The notes: generated by a model from the sequence alone, not told the origin. A stretch of DNA of 64,000 nucleotides from Ilyonectria destructans (GCA_020740775.1 JAHEWK010000009.1:1860001-1924000), one strand, 5' to 3'; positions 52,909-64,000 are shown, counted from the stretch's first letter. Made by a program: numbers and translations.

Positions 52909-53842
52909 GGGAATCCAGGGGTTCATTTCATAGAAGAGGACAATTGGTACGGGTTACACCTTGTACAACTATAAATGGGTTATACCCTTAGAGTGTGTTG
53001 GGTATCGCACAAGCGTACCACCACCCAGTCCTGTTAGATAGCGGGCAACACCGTGACAAATTTTAGGCATTATATGTCATCGACGTTATGATAACACGTG
53101 CAAATGCTTCGATAGTACAAGGACCTCATAACAGGTAAGGTTAAATCTAACCACCGCTCGATCGATTCAGATGTCTGTCTCAAATAGCAATTCAAATGAC
53201 AATGTAGCAAGCACCCTCCATCGCAACCAGCCATTCCTAAATGATCTTTCCGCGCTCGGTAGCAGTAGCTCATCCCCAACAATGAGTTTCCGCCTGCAAT
53301 AGTCACTCGTTCGGTATTGTCTCCAGTACGATCAAAACAAAAATAGCTCCCTAAGAGAACGTGCCGAGGCAGAGACAACACAATTTTATCTGATTTCAGC
53401 TTGTCACATTCACTGTGTTGTAACGGCCTTGCGCTAAAATCTTGAGGGGTTTCACCGTGGGTTGTCTGACATGGTGGTCTGTCTCGACCTATCTTGGCGC
53501 CATTTCCGGGATTGGAAATGTGCGCTGATTACGACTATGCAGATCTGACGTGAATGAAACGATGAGAAAAAGGATTCTGGTAATCTTCTGGGACGTCTCA
53601 GATTAGGATTGTAAAGTATGCTAGTACATATCACACGATAATCTATGAGGATAGTTAGCCAACCTGAGCATAGCCCATGGCGTGAGTGAAGTATCGTTGA
53701 ACCTGCGCCCATCCATCGATCTCATCACTTCTAGTTCATAAAATTAATTAAACATTTGTTGCTACAGTGTCAATAGACTCGCTAGACTCATTAATTGATC
53801 AGATTAGAGTATTGAGTGTGTTGGCAAATCTGAAGGCGTCTT
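52909..53842. other. Convergent 3' intergenic region
   Basis: About 930 bp between the 3' ends of the receptor and exporter genes. No gene, repeat or RNA recognised. Confidence 0.45.
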
Positions 53843-55662
53843 CTAGCTACCCTGTACCGTGGTGCGAGTTTGAATCCGTTTCCTCTCCACCCCAAGGCTA
53901 ACTAGAAACGCGCCACCACCAACGCCCACGGCAACTAGGAACGCATTGGCCACTGCTCCATTGAACGCGTCTCGAACCGCGTCTAGTAGCTTGGCGGGTA
54001 CGATATTTTGTAGATCCACTCCACCAGCGGCCACTACACTTGGCACATCGATACCATGGATCTCATGCAGTCGCTCGTACAATGAATTCTGGAACACATT
54101 CTGGGCAATGGCAAGGCCGATGGCACCACCAAAGCACTGAGCTAGGATCACCAGTGTAGTTCCTAGGGGGATATCGACAGTGCTCAACACCACCTGGATG
54201 GCAAGGATTGGAACTTGTATCGACATTCCGCATCCCGCACCCGCCAGTACCTGATACCCAAACCATTGGCCAAGCGGGCTCGAAGCGGAGAGTGTGTAAA
54301 GAAGTCCACTACCAGTCACCGAGATGGCTGATCCAAGCCACATAAAGGGCACGTAGAACCCAGTCATCGTCATGAGGGAACCGGCGATGATAGTGGCGAC
54401 GGAGTTGGTGATGCCATACGGTAGGATATTGATCCCTGATGTCTGAGCGTTCGTGCCTTTCACAGCTTGGAAGTAGAAGGGCAGGTTGTATGACTGGCTC
54501 ATTAACCCGCCCTGCAACAGGCAGGAAAAGGCGCAACTGAGGAAGACAGTGCGCTGCGATAGAATCCGCACTGGAATAAGGGCTCTTGGGCTCTGTCAGC
54601 CGCGGATCAACGGATTTGATAGGAGGACATACTCGTCTTTCTGTAGATGTTGGATATATCCGAAGAGGATCAACAGTAGCGCGAACCCCAGGAAGCAGCC
54701 CCATACTCGGGAGTCGGACCAGGGATGGACAGCGCCGCCCCACTGGAGAGCAAGAAACAGACATACGAGAGTGGCAGTGAGGATCAGGGCACTTTTGAAA
54801 CCGAGCCTTGCCAGCTTTTCTCGTAACGGTTGACTCTTACCGGGGACGTCACCAAATGATGCTGGGTAGTAAAAACAAAGAGCGAGGCCTACAATACCGC
54901 CTAATGCTGTTTGGCTGTTAGCAAGTGCCGTCTCGAAAAGGATTTGATGACTTGCGTAGATTGATCCAAAAACAAAACCTCCAAGTCAGCCGCGCCGAAT
55001 TGGTAAAGACACCCCCAAGAGCCGGTCCAACAACGGAAGCAACGCCGTACATGCTCGTCACAATACCTAGCAACAACGGCCGCTTCCTTATTTCGACGAT
55101 CTGTGTCATGATGATCAAACCACCGCAGAAGAGCCCAGCCGCGCCCAGTCCGGCTACGGCTCTGCCCGCGATGAAGGATGGCGAGTTTGGCGCAGCCGCG
55201 CAAATGACGGATCCTGCTTCGAAGAGGGCCAGGGCGCCGAGGTAGACCCATTTGAGGTTGAAGAAGGTGTAGAGCTTGCCAAAAGTTGGCTGGAAGGACA
55301 TCTGGGCGAGCAGATAGACGGAGCCATACCATGCTTAGGGTTGAATCAGTGGCCAGGGACCAGAGGTAGCGAAGGTTTTTTTTGTTTACTTACCTACATC
55401 GCTAAGACTGTCGAAGTCGCTGGTTATCTTAGGTATCGCGGTGGCTAGTCACAAATTAATGTCAGTAATTTGGGTCCTGCCCGATGGGTTGCCTACCAAT
55501 GATGCAATTGTCTAATGCCATCGTGAAGACTCCGGCCATCAAAGACAGAGTCATAAATAACAGGGAAAGGCCATGTAGATATTTATCATCGGTCGACTCG
55601 GACGGGTCATTCGAGACACGTGTTGGGTCGAGAGGTGCGGGTTCTGATTTCTCCTGTGTCAT
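53843..55662 (-). CDS. MFS exporter, DHA2 (14-helix) family
   Basis: Five exons are inferred: 55497-55662, 55394-55444, 54956-55333, 54633-54906 and 53843-54584, giving 536 residues with all phases matching. Landmarks: LDNCIIATAIPKITSDF in helix 1, WYGSVYLLAQMSFQPTFGKLYTFF, GRAVAGLGAAGL, the antiporter motif C (SVVGPALGGVFT) in helix 5, FWINLPLGG, and ALIPVRIL between helices 8 and 9. Fourteen predicted helices. It would expel drugs, toxins or a secondary metabolite by proton antiport at the plasma membrane. Intron 3 (54907-54955) uses a GC donor (GCAAGT) with GCTAAC and CAG; no GT donor restores the frame. Confidence 0.88.
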
Positions 55663-56390
55663 AGGATTCTCTATTGTTATTGGTATCTTTTCAGGTGCGT
55701 AATTTTGGCTGGTGAATTATCAGTCTGGAGACTATTAGTTTTGCGAGAGTAGAATCTGTACCTGAGCAACTCATCCCCGTCGCTGGGGTTCGGGGATGCA
55801 TGCACGACTCGCGGTTGGTGAGTGATGTCCATGATTAAAGTGGATTGAATTGTGGAATGTTTGAGACAGTAGCACAATTGAATGGACTCTAATATTGATA
55901 TATATCACCAGATTCGGTCGGCACAATACAACTCCATGTTGGTCCGCGTCGTCAGCGGAGGGCCACGAATGGTTACGCAATCGCTGCTACGATCCTATCG
56001 CACTCGCACTCGTCTTCCTTGTTAGGTATGTGATGGTGGTCATCCTTTAATTAGGCACTGGAATTCAACAGGGATTAATCAAACGTAGCCCGGTAGATAC
56101 CCTTTCGCGGACTAAGTCGTCTGACCGCGTGAGTCATGCCGTACGAGAAGGTGACCGCATGTCGGAATCGCGGGCAGCTTTTCCGCCATAGAGCAGAATA
56201 TGAATATTGATGAACACATTTTTCGAATTGCAAAGTTTTGTTGGGCCAGGTTATAACAATGAGTTATTCTTCAGTCGGTCCACGGGTGAGACAAGGGAAG
56301 TCCCGCATATCCTCTAATGTAACCAGCGCCTAGTATTCCCACAACGATGTTCTAAGCGCATCCCGCCTCTGCGGAGACATCCCTGTACGG
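55663..56390. other. Intergenic region upstream of the MFS exporter
   Basis: AT-rich promoter-side sequence with no gene supported. Confidence 0.4.
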
Positions 56391-57450
56391 CTATTGCCAA
56401 ATCTGTTCGCCACCGGCCAACGACTGCCAGTAAGGCTCTGTGGGTGAGTGCTGGATGAATAAGCCTGCTAATCCAATTCTGATATTCTTAAGCGCCGGTA
56501 CATCAATATCCAAAAACTTGTGAGTAAGAATCAAATCCTTCCACATAACTCTGTCCTTCCAAAAATAGAGGCAAGTATTAAGCATGCCACTCCCCACCGT
56601 GTTCCACGGTAAAATCAGTCTTACAGAATTCCTAATAGGCTGCATACCATCCTGACTGCTGCTAGTCAGTAACCATAAGAATACGACATAGCGAATCCTC
56701 GGAAACTATAATATTGACTACATTGAGATCCGCGTGCGTGAAAGTTATTGGACAATAATCCTATACCATCTCTCGATATGGGTCGTGGATTTCAGAAAAA
56801 GGAACATCCGGTTGATGTATCTTTGCTGGACGTTTAACTATCTCCGAAAGCCAGTCATGAAGTTCTGGAACGGAGGGAAATAGACCAGCACGTAGAAGGA
56901 CTCCATTAGTGAATATGATGTCTCCAAGCGGCCTACAATCAATATCGCCTAATTAATAGATTTAGTTGTATAATGGTATACCGATGTCTGGAAATACTTA
57001 CCGACAAATTGCTTATTTAGTTCTTGACAGGGTTTGAAACTCAATAATGATCGTCTTCAGCTGCTCGCAAACCCTCTCCTTCTCTGTTTGAGCTAGGGAG
57101 TTCCATCGTTTCTTCAAAGTAACTCTAGGGACAAATTCCATGTACAAAAACTTAAAATGCCCACCTTGGATCCAGCCATAGATCTCAGGGACAGGGACCG
57201 GGGGTAAAAGTCGACGAAGAGCCCAGTGGCACTGGCCTTCGGCAATAGTCACGAAGGGATCTTCGCCGAACTTTACAAGCAGCCCAAGATCCTCAAATAT
57301 CACAAGCGGATTCGCTTGTCTTGGAGATCCGTTGTACTGTGGATATTGAATACCCCACCGAGTTATCACCACAGATGGAGAGGGAAGGGTCGCTCGCGTT
57401 GGGCGAGTTTCGCAAAAAGTATGAGGATGATTCAACGATTTAGACTTCAC
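56391..57450 (-). pseudogene. Aminoglycoside/choline-kinase-fold (APH) pseudogene
   Basis: The minus strand reads as a fungal APH-family protein in pieces: an N-lobe (LGLLVKFGEDPFVTIAEGQ, VPVPEIYGW, FLYMEFV), then a one-base shift near 57020, an intron (about 56951-57005), CRPLGDIIFTNG, the Brenner motif HADLNVVNI (56704-56745) and a QSGWYAAY segment. In-frame TAG stops lie at 56761, 56662 and 56632. The last two sit exactly where the family has Trp (D-W-E-Q-S-G-W-Y..Y-W-E), so they are TGG-to-TAG changes. Further stops follow and the C-terminus is lost. It is clearly non-functional. Related intact genes are phosphotransferase-like proteins of unknown substrate in fungi. Confidence 0.75.
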
Positions 57451-57631
57451 TAAGTGGGTCTCGACAGGAGTGGTAACATGAATCTTCTGGGGCTAGTATT
57501 TGGATTTGTAGGAGGAAGAAATTCTGCCACCTCGGCCTCAGCCAACTAATCGCTTTTGAGAGGCCTCCATAGAGTGAGCCTAATTATAGGCTGAGGATTT
57601 ATACAACTTTTTATATTGTTCAGTAATTTGA

Positions 57632-58385
57632 TCAATCTACCTTGATGGGGTTGAATGCATCTCTCCTAAGCTCTTCAACCCCGTTAACCTTTCCATACAC
57701 CCACTTCAATGCCATGGTGCTGCACGCCATCAGGGCAGCTGAAGTCATCATGAGCCATAGTTTTTGCCAGGTAGAAAGCAGCGCAAGGAGAGGATAAGGA
57801 TACCTATAGGGAGTGTTAATCATTGTAACGACCGAACACTGCTGAGGTGACCCACCATCCGTTTATCGAGAAACAGTACTCAATCCAACCCCAGTACAAT
57901 AACGCCAACACTGAGCTAAGCGACAGGGCACTGTACGACTTCACTGACCACGGAGGACTCAAGAGCATTAAGTCTAGTATCAACATGAAAGCCGGTATGG
58001 CATGGAGGCCGAAGTCCGGAAGGAATGGAAGCTCGTGCCCAGGAGGCACCACAAGCTTTTTATCAACGGTGCGAAGGCCCCAGTACATGATGCTGACGAG
58101 AACATCCAGTGGTGTTGTGCACACCGAAAGTATGTTCTTCAGGGCAAAGAGATGCTTTCTTCGAAAGATGTCTGCAAGAAGACCGACTCCGAATGTTGTT
58201 GTGGATATGGCAAGTCCGATGAAGGTGAGGAACTGGTAAGGGCCGCCGAATCCATGATGAAGAGGGTTCGTGTGGTTAGGAAGCCACGAATATGATGCTG
58301 CAAAGGATAGAAGTCCAGCTACATGGATGATGGGAGAGAGGATCTTGGGCGAGGCGGCAAGCTTCTGCGGAGCCTGTGTTGTCAT
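57632..58385 (-). CDS. AIG1/FAR-17a-like membrane protein
   Basis: Two exons, 57856-58385 and 57632-57803, joined by a 52-bp intron (GTGGGT...CTATAG), giving 233 residues. It has about six membrane helices. The family's two catalytic-type residues are present: the Thr in VCTTPLDVLVSIMYWGL and the His in FGLHAIPAFMLILDL. Animal AIG1 and ADTRP use this Thr/His pair to hydrolyse fatty-acid esters of hydroxy fatty acids, so a lipid-hydrolase role at the ER is a fair inference. Length is normal for the family. It lies between the APH pseudogene and the HET gene without an obvious functional link. Confidence 0.82.
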
Positions 58386-58884
58386 CGTCAGACCGTGGTG
58401 TTCTATTCTAGCAATGACGGAACAGATAGAGAATACGTAGTTTAATCAAGAAAAGGCACGCAATAAATGGTTTGAAGGAAAGTCAGTCGACCAGGAAAAC
58501 GAGACTGGCGGGCACCGAGGTTGCGGGATTAGTCAAGATAGCAGCTGACGTGAGATGCTGGCTCTCCTGGTCTGACTTGCATCGGCGAAAAGTCGGTGTT
58601 TGTGTTATCACGATTTTGCACCATTGATATTGAGATATCGATAACATCAACTACAATCAGTCACACTTACTTTTCATTAATTAATGAGGGAGAATTCACC
58701 TAAATCGGGGAGGCCAAGGACAACTTTCAGCGTATACAACGGTTGATTTGATATTCGGTATTCTCGGGATTCTCCGTGACGATTGGTAAAATAGCCCAAG
58801 ATCTTCTCTCCACTGCTCAGATGCAGCTTCGAGGATGATCAAGACAAAATCCATTGATCTTTCAAGAAGTTCATAGAAAAGCCA
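58386..58884. other. Intergenic region, AIG1-like / HET
   Basis: Promoter side of the AIG1-like gene and 3' flank of the HET gene. No gene seen. Confidence 0.4.
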
Positions 58885-61299
58885 TCATACTAGTGTCAAC
58901 TCGACCTCTTCCAGGTCGAGTGGGTTTGGAGCCAGTTGGTTAGGTGGCTCTACTTCATACATGTCATCTTCCCCTACTGGCTCTCGAGCATATCCAAGAA
59001 TTTCTAGTTGATCCGGAGTCCCAGGGTCTCCTTGTTTTGTTCCCATTCCTTCGAGCCATGACAGACCTTTCCTCACAAGGTTTGGCATGTGCCTTAAAGT
59101 CGCAGCGTGGCGCGTCTCAAGAATAGATCCATCGACAAAGCCAACTCGTCGGTAGTCGCCGGCGTCAAGTTTATGAACCAGGAGCCCGAAACGATGTTCC
59201 ACGAAGCCATCTTCGAGAATATGGGGAAGCCGGGTGAGGAAAACGACAGCTAGGTCGAGATGATTCTCCCCCACGGGAAAGTCAAAGCCACCGTCAAGCC
59301 AAAACCTCTCCCCTCGCGGCGATTGTAGCTCGACAACTTTGTCTGCCACGAGGGATCGATTTGGGCCCTGTCCGAAGATGTGCTTAACGCTTGGTGGCTC
59401 TGACGGTCGTGGGTGTATGGACATGACTTTGACCAGAGGGGCCTTGATACAGAGACTTGCCCTTTCAAGGCGCCCGTACAAGTCCTTATCCTTTAGTTCA
59501 GCAGTGTGACTGACATAATGGGCCAAGGCCTCAAAGTCCGCCATGCGCGATTTCCAGGGCGCCCGAGGGATATGCCAGTTGTAGACGGGGAACTGTACTG
59601 CGCCCTGGACAGATGCCCATGACCATGAGGGAGCAACATACTCGTCTGACTTGTCAAACATCTGTTCCGGTGCTTTACGGCACCATACCAGTCCCTCGAG
59701 CAAGCCTGTTCGCCATATGCCGGCCATGTAGCCTTCGGCACCATTAGCCTTTGCAATGGCACTTGCTAGTCCTGAAACTGCTGGTAGCTTGTCCATGGAA
59801 GCGGTGATTCCTCGGGACGTATAGTCCTCTAGCATTTGATACCAGTCAACCCATTTGACGCTTACGTTTTCCGAATAGGGTTCGCGATTCTCCCTGCAGA
59901 AAACAGACTCCTTGACTGCGCCCGTGTCTGACAGAGACTTCAAGTAGTCGCCGTTCTGAGTGACGGTATCTCCATCCTCACTAGCTTTGATCCGTTCGCA
60001 TTCCCAGAACATCTGGTGCGAACCATATTGCAACGCGCGCTTCGGCAGGTATCTCTCCTGCAAACACCAGGCTCGCCCTGTCAAAGGCTCAGCCGCAAGC
60101 GGGTCGGGTGCGTGTCTGTCTTCGAATGTCCAGCGACGACTTTTAGGAGGATGAAGCTGGAGATAGAGCAATTTTGAAGGGTTGGTCTGTAACCTGATGA
60201 TATCCTGAAAGTTTCTAGGGCCAAGGAAGCCTGAAGCATCAGACAAACCAGCTGCGGCGCCTAGAACGAGATACGCATCGCGGTAGACGTTTGCCATTTT
60301 CGCTGATTCGATCTGCCAATCTTCCAAGTCTTGTTGAATGATGCAGAGACTGTCGATCCAGAGATATCTCAGCCCTAGACTCCTCACAACTTTGACCGCA
60401 TCTCGGAAAGTCTGAGGCATCTCTTCGATGTCAATTCCATCGAGCCGGTGCTGAAGATTGGACATCGTAGTGGTGAAAGGAGTGTCTGACTTGCCCCAGC
60501 AATGACTGAGAGCGACATAGCGCCCATCTTCAGGCTTCGTGTCCCGAGAGACCCTCAGATATATCTTCTCGCCATCAGGAGCGCCATCGGGGGCGATATC
60601 CAACACACGTGTAGGCATACTTTCCCCAGGCATATTTCCGCAGCTTTCACCATGCGTTTTCACGCAAGTGTCGAGCCAGTGATTTGCAATCTTGAGGCTT
60701 CTTTGGCTCAAGGGATCCCTGGCAACCAGCTCATCCAGGAACTTTCCCGAGGAATGAGACAGTTGAACTTCATTCACAATTTCCCCTAGTTGCGTGTCTC
60801 GCTCAATAACGGCATCCGGGTCAAAGGAGACACGAAAGTCTGCCACGAGCGCATCGTGTGCTTCCCAAGAGCCGGTGCTGCCCACTGCTTCGCATTTGGC
60901 ACATAGAAAAAAGACGCCCCGGGTCTCTTCACTATCAACACCTTCTCTAGCCTGATAACCAATCTTGAGAGTGACAGCGCCAGCGCCAACAGGCCGATAT
61001 GCGTCAATATCCATGATGTCGAACAGGAGGTCTTCAGGTGGATTTTGTAGGTCGAAATCGCCGCTCTTCAGCCCTTGGTCAACCACTATTTCCCGGCTCT
61101 CCCTCCATCCCTTAATGGCCAGAGCGCAGAGAGCGCACGAAGTAGCTGATTCATTAACAGCGCCAAGATTTTCATGCCAGGGAGAATCTTGTGGCATAGG
61201 CGTTCTCTCGCTCAAATCGCCGAGCGATGCCAACTGCGTGATGCTGCCAAGCACATCCAAGCGCGTGCAGGGGCCGCAGAACTTTGCGTCTGACTCCAT
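58885..61299 (-). CDS. HET-domain (heterokaryon incompatibility) protein
   Basis: 804 residues, intronless. The Met at 61299 (A at -3) is chosen because it starts just before the typical Cys-rich opening (FCGPCTRLD); an in-frame Met at 61455 would add 52 residues. The HET domain is intact: YVALSHCWGKSD, PQTFRDAVKVVRSLGLRYLWIDSLCIIQQDLEDW, MANVYRDAYLVLGAAAG, followed by RAWCLQERYLPKR and W..LVEDYTSRG-like segments. The C-terminal half is the usual variable part (WSWASVQGAV and more). HET domains trigger programmed cell death when activated, as in vegetative incompatibility, and resemble TIR domains. It sits beside the remains of a NACHT NLR on the same strand, a common pairing in fungal recognition loci. 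Confidence 0.9.
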   Translation of the reverse strand: MESDAKFCGPCTRLDVLGSITQLASLGDLSERTPMPQDSPWHENLGAVNESATSCALCALAIKGWRESREIVVDQGLKSGDFDLQNPPEDLLFDIMDIDAYRPVGAGAVTLKIGYQAREGVDSEETRGVFFLCAKCEAVGSTGSWEAHDALVADFRVSFDPDAVIERDTQLGEIVNEVQLSHSSGKFLDELVARDPLSQRSLKIANHWLDTCVKTHGESCGNMPGESMPTRVLDIAPDGAPDGEKIYLRVSRDTKPEDGRYVALSHCWGKSDTPFTTTMSNLQHRLDGIDIEEMPQTFRDAVKVVRSLGLRYLWIDSLCIIQQDLEDWQIESAKMANVYRDAYLVLGAAAGLSDASGFLGPRNFQDIIRLQTNPSKLLYLQLHPPKSRRWTFEDRHAPDPLAAEPLTGRAWCLQERYLPKRALQYGSHQMFWECERIKASEDGDTVTQNGDYLKSLSDTGAVKESVFCRENREPYSENVSVKWVDWYQMLEDYTSRGITASMDKLPAVSGLASAIAKANGAEGYMAGIWRTGLLEGLVWCRKAPEQMFDKSDEYVAPSWSWASVQGAVQFPVYNWHIPRAPWKSRMADFEALAHYVSHTAELKDKDLYGRLERASLCIKAPLVKVMSIHPRPSEPPSVKHIFGQGPNRSLVADKVVELQSPRGERFWLDGGFDFPVGENHLDLAVVFLTRLPHILEDGFVEHRFGLLVHKLDAGDYRRVGFVDGSILETRHAATLRHMPNLVRKGLSWLEGMGTKQGDPGTPDQLEILGYAREPVGEDDMYEVEPPNQLAPNPLDLEEVELTLV

Positions 61300-61535
61300 A
61301 GTTCCATGCAAGAGACACAGGGTTCGACTTTCCCAGTTCCGGATGGATTTATCTCGTGGTTGCCGCGATGCGATAATGAGCAAATGTGTTGCGGAAAAAT
61401 GTACTCTGTGAAGCGGGGGCGCCTCGAGGGCGTGCGGAGCAGAGTAAGCTGACATGCATGGATTCCTGAAATACTTGTTCTAACTCTATTTTGGATAGCG
61501 TACGGCACATTCGTCAGGGATAAGTGTTCAATCGG

Positions 61536-63392
61536 GTGTGGAGACTAAAGATGTTGATTCTATTGTGTCACCTTGGACATGACACCAAGAACGACCTCTT
61601 CGCTGGTTTCATCAGAGCTTTCGGATCCGGGGATGTGTATTTCTGGAAACCTCTCGAATTTTCTTTGAAACTGGTATGCAAGTTCCTCGTAGGGCCGCGT
61701 TGTGAGTAGAAACTTCAGCCGATCGTGACCTTTATTCGACCGCCGTAAACTGTCATGAAGGATGTCTAGTTGCTATTAAAAGTTGGATTCGGAAAACTCG
61801 TCCAATGCGTCAAGGACAGTAATCACCGGCCCTGCTTCCGGGTCGTCTGCTGCATTTTCCAAGATATTCCATAGGGACGATGGGACGTTGGCTAATAGGT
61901 ACCAATTTTGGAATACCCGTGCATGGCGTATTTGATGAGAGCTTGTTTGGTGTCCGGCAGCTAGTACAATACACCACAAAGGGCTTGAGAGAGCGTGTTC
62001 TGATCCTGGTCCTTGAAGAAGAATAGCAGATAATGGCTGCCGGTGCGTTCTCGGGGAGCCACTTCTTGACTAAATACCTCGTAAGGACGGATTTCCTGCA
62101 CCTAGAATCCGCTGATACGATCAAGAGCCTGAGTCTGTGTCTAACCACGAGTCGAGTTTCTTCTGTTTCAGGAACCGATTGCAGGTGCCTTCGGCTCGAT
62201 CCTCAAAGCGGTCTCGGTACCACTCGTAGGACACATTACTGTCTTTGGATACTAAGCGAAAGGCTTGAAGGCATTTCATCTCCTCATTCGACAGCCGGTC
62301 TTTCTGGTCTTTCATGGCAATCTCCATATGTCTGGTAGCGACACCCAGCTGTTTTGACACGATGCTCAAGTACTGTGTCATGATCTCCTGGGTTTTGGAA
62401 GCGGTGTCATCGAGAGATTTCAGTCTCTGCTGCGATTCTAAGTCGATGATAATCTTGAAAGTTTTGTCGACCCCAGCTGCAACCTCGTTGATTTTGCCCA
62501 TAATCCCTCCCAGTCGTCGTGTCGGACTAGGTCGCGGCCGTAGTTCTTGTGTCGGGACCGATAGAAGCGCAAAGCTGTGCGAACTTGGACATCTATGATC
62601 TTCTTGTAGAGGTCGACGATCTGGCCCTGCATTTGCTGCTCCAACTGCTTGGTGGCTTTACCCTGCCTAATGACTTGTAGTAGAAGAGGTTTAAGGGCGG
62701 TATAGTATTCGGGATGGATGCGACCTCGACAAAACCATCGCTATTCGCTTCCTCGGCTGTCTGTGGGTTTTTGAGAAGTGTTAGTAGGAGGGACACGCCA
62801 ACCCAGGCGATGGATGCTTCTGGAGATGCCTTGACAACAACATCGATGAGAGAATTCGCCCACATCGCGAACTCGGTAATTTTTGCAATTCCCGCCCACG
62901 GATCAATCAGGTATCTAGCTCTTAGATCATCCACTGCTTTCTGGCCTTGTTCAATTACCGCACCCATCTTGGCACGGCGAGCCTGTCGGTCGAAGGTGGG
63001 CTGACAAGTTGTCTCGGGGCCTTCGTCGGTTCCGTTGGAAGGATCGCCGTCATCCTCGGAGTTCAGCACCCGGTCGAGCAATGCCTCATACTTTTCCACC
63101 AACTCAGCTTCATCTTGTATCAGGGAATCGTATGCGCGGTCCCAGAGCGAGTCTGGAACTTCCGGCGTCTCCTGTACTTGGGTGAGAGAAGACTGGCGGC
63201 GGGCGAGGCATCGGTGATGGCATCAGGGATGGCAGCATCGTCGGCTTGGGTGTCGAGTTGAATTTTCCCCCGCAATCTGTCGAACAACTCGCGAACTCTA
63301 GGGTATCTGAATGGAGCCGTAGAGCGCGTCGGCGGTGGGGACGGCGGTGGCGGCAATCCGCCTTGCTTTCGGCGTCGAGGAAAGAGTCCCAT
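61536..63392 (-). pseudogene. NACHT-type NLR pseudogene (NACHT_N + NACHT)
   Basis: Minus-strand frames in order rebuild the front of a fungal NLR. A Pro-rich N-tail (63392) leads to the NACHT N-terminal domain (VEKYEALLDRVLNSE, KASPEASIAWVGVSLLL, ANSDGFVEVAS), a long helical linker, then the NACHT start (LLIVSAD....KSVLTRYLV), Walker B (VITVLDALDEF) and LLTTRPYEELAYQF. Frameshifts occur near 63185, 62705, 62500 and 62130, with another in the NACHT domain, plus stop codons after Walker B (about 61776). The Walker A loop reads SADSRCRKS instead of the usual SADPGCGKS. No C-terminal repeats (ankyrin, WD or TPR) remain; the remnant ends near 61536, about 240 bp upstream of the HET gene start. Dead receptor gene. 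Confidence 0.75.
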
Positions 63393-64000
63393 CGGGAGCT
63401 TCTTGGCCAGCCTTGGAAGTTAGTTGTTTGTCGTGCAATATCTCGATTCTAGACAGGTGCCAAGCCTCAATTGAGGCAGCCTCGCACGCCATTTGGCGGG
63501 TGGCGCATGGTTGATGCATATCAGCAGCCGCTCGTGTGGTGGCCCCAAGTCTGGCCGGCTTTTCAATTCAGCTCTTAACTCCGCCGGTCTTTTGAAGAGA
63601 TCTCCACGACTAGGGACATAGGGCAGAACGAAAAAGGTATGCATAGCCGGTCTCCCCACAGTTCAGCGGATCTAGTTGACTCCGGGGCGATCTGATAACT
63701 TTGAGTGAACGTTGGGATGAATGAAGATTTTATCTCAGTCGTGCAAGACCGCTATCCAATGCAGCCTCGTAATACATCATCACTGCCATCAGGTTTCATT
63801 TGCACCGCCTAGGTGAGCCATGTCCAACATCATTTATGGGCTAATGCGGATTCGGTTAGTAAAATGACTTAATTCTTTTCTCAAATAGTGGAATATCTGA
63901 GCCGTGGCCAACGTAGCATAGTAGAGGGTAATCTATCTTTTGTACTCCGCGTTTAGGACGCAGAGCCAAAATGGACCAAACGAGACCAAACTCGGCGTTC
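63393..64000. other. Right edge of window
   Basis: A 79-codon minus frame at 63420-63659 (RPAELRAELKSRPDLGPPHERL region) has protein-like composition but no domain I recognise and might be a further NLR-locus remnant. The last 340 bp show nothing. Confidence 0.35.

Noticed and set aside
63420..63659. 79-codon minus frame upstream of the NLR pseudogene as a gene
   Set aside because: Its composition is protein-like, but there is no domain, and it is cut off by stops on both sides near the window edge.

Overview
This window is chromosomal DNA of a filamentous ascomycete (Pezizomycotina; a Sordariomycete such as a member of the Hypocreales would fit, but the genus cannot be read from the sequence). 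The evidence is many short introns of about 48-67 bp with GTAAGT-like donors, CTAAC-like branch sites and YAG acceptors, together with fungus-specific families: CFEM, Zn2Cys6 regulators, HET, NACHT-type NLR, fungal rhodopsin-fold receptor and TPR-CHAT proteins. No tRNA, rRNA, intact transposon or CRISPR array was recognised.

Layout. 0.9-13 kb is a protease-fold island. It holds a large CHAT protein whose catalytic Cys loop is missing, a membrane-anchored pepsin-fold protein whose first catalytic motif is lost, and a TPR-CHAT protein with an intact His/Cys pair and 16 near-identical 45-residue repeats. 14-27 kb holds a glutathione S-transferase, a decayed Ser/Thr-rich wall/membrane protein gene, three tandem small proteins that look like one undescribed family, a decayed kinase-like gene and a CFEM GPI-anchored protein, separated by long non-coding stretches.

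27.8-50 kb reads as a catabolic cluster. Its core module, Zn2Cys6 regulator (+), acetoacetate-decarboxylase-fold enzyme (-), APC permease (+), occurs twice in the same order and orientation (27.8-32.6 kb and 38.4-46.1 kb). The second copy has a divergent aldehyde dehydrogenase / Rid-family pair between regulator and decarboxylase. Two SDRs, a third decarboxylase-fold paralogue, a second type of APC permease and a secreted FAD-linked oxidase lie among or beside them. The likely job is uptake and oxidative breakdown of a nitrogen-containing small molecule: permease import, oxidation to an aldehyde, ALDH oxidation, enamine/imine hydrolysis and decarboxylation. The substrate is unknown.

51-64 kb carries a seven-helix rhodopsin-fold receptor-like gene with a 20-nt exon, a DHA2 drug/metabolite exporter with a GC-AG intron, an aminoglycoside-phosphotransferase-fold pseudogene with Trp-to-TAG stops (RIP-like), an AIG1/FAR-17a lipid-hydrolase-like membrane protein, an intact HET gene and the wreck of a NACHT NLR. 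With the CHAT island at the other end, the window is typical of accessory, fast-evolving sequence rich in self/non-self recognition genes.
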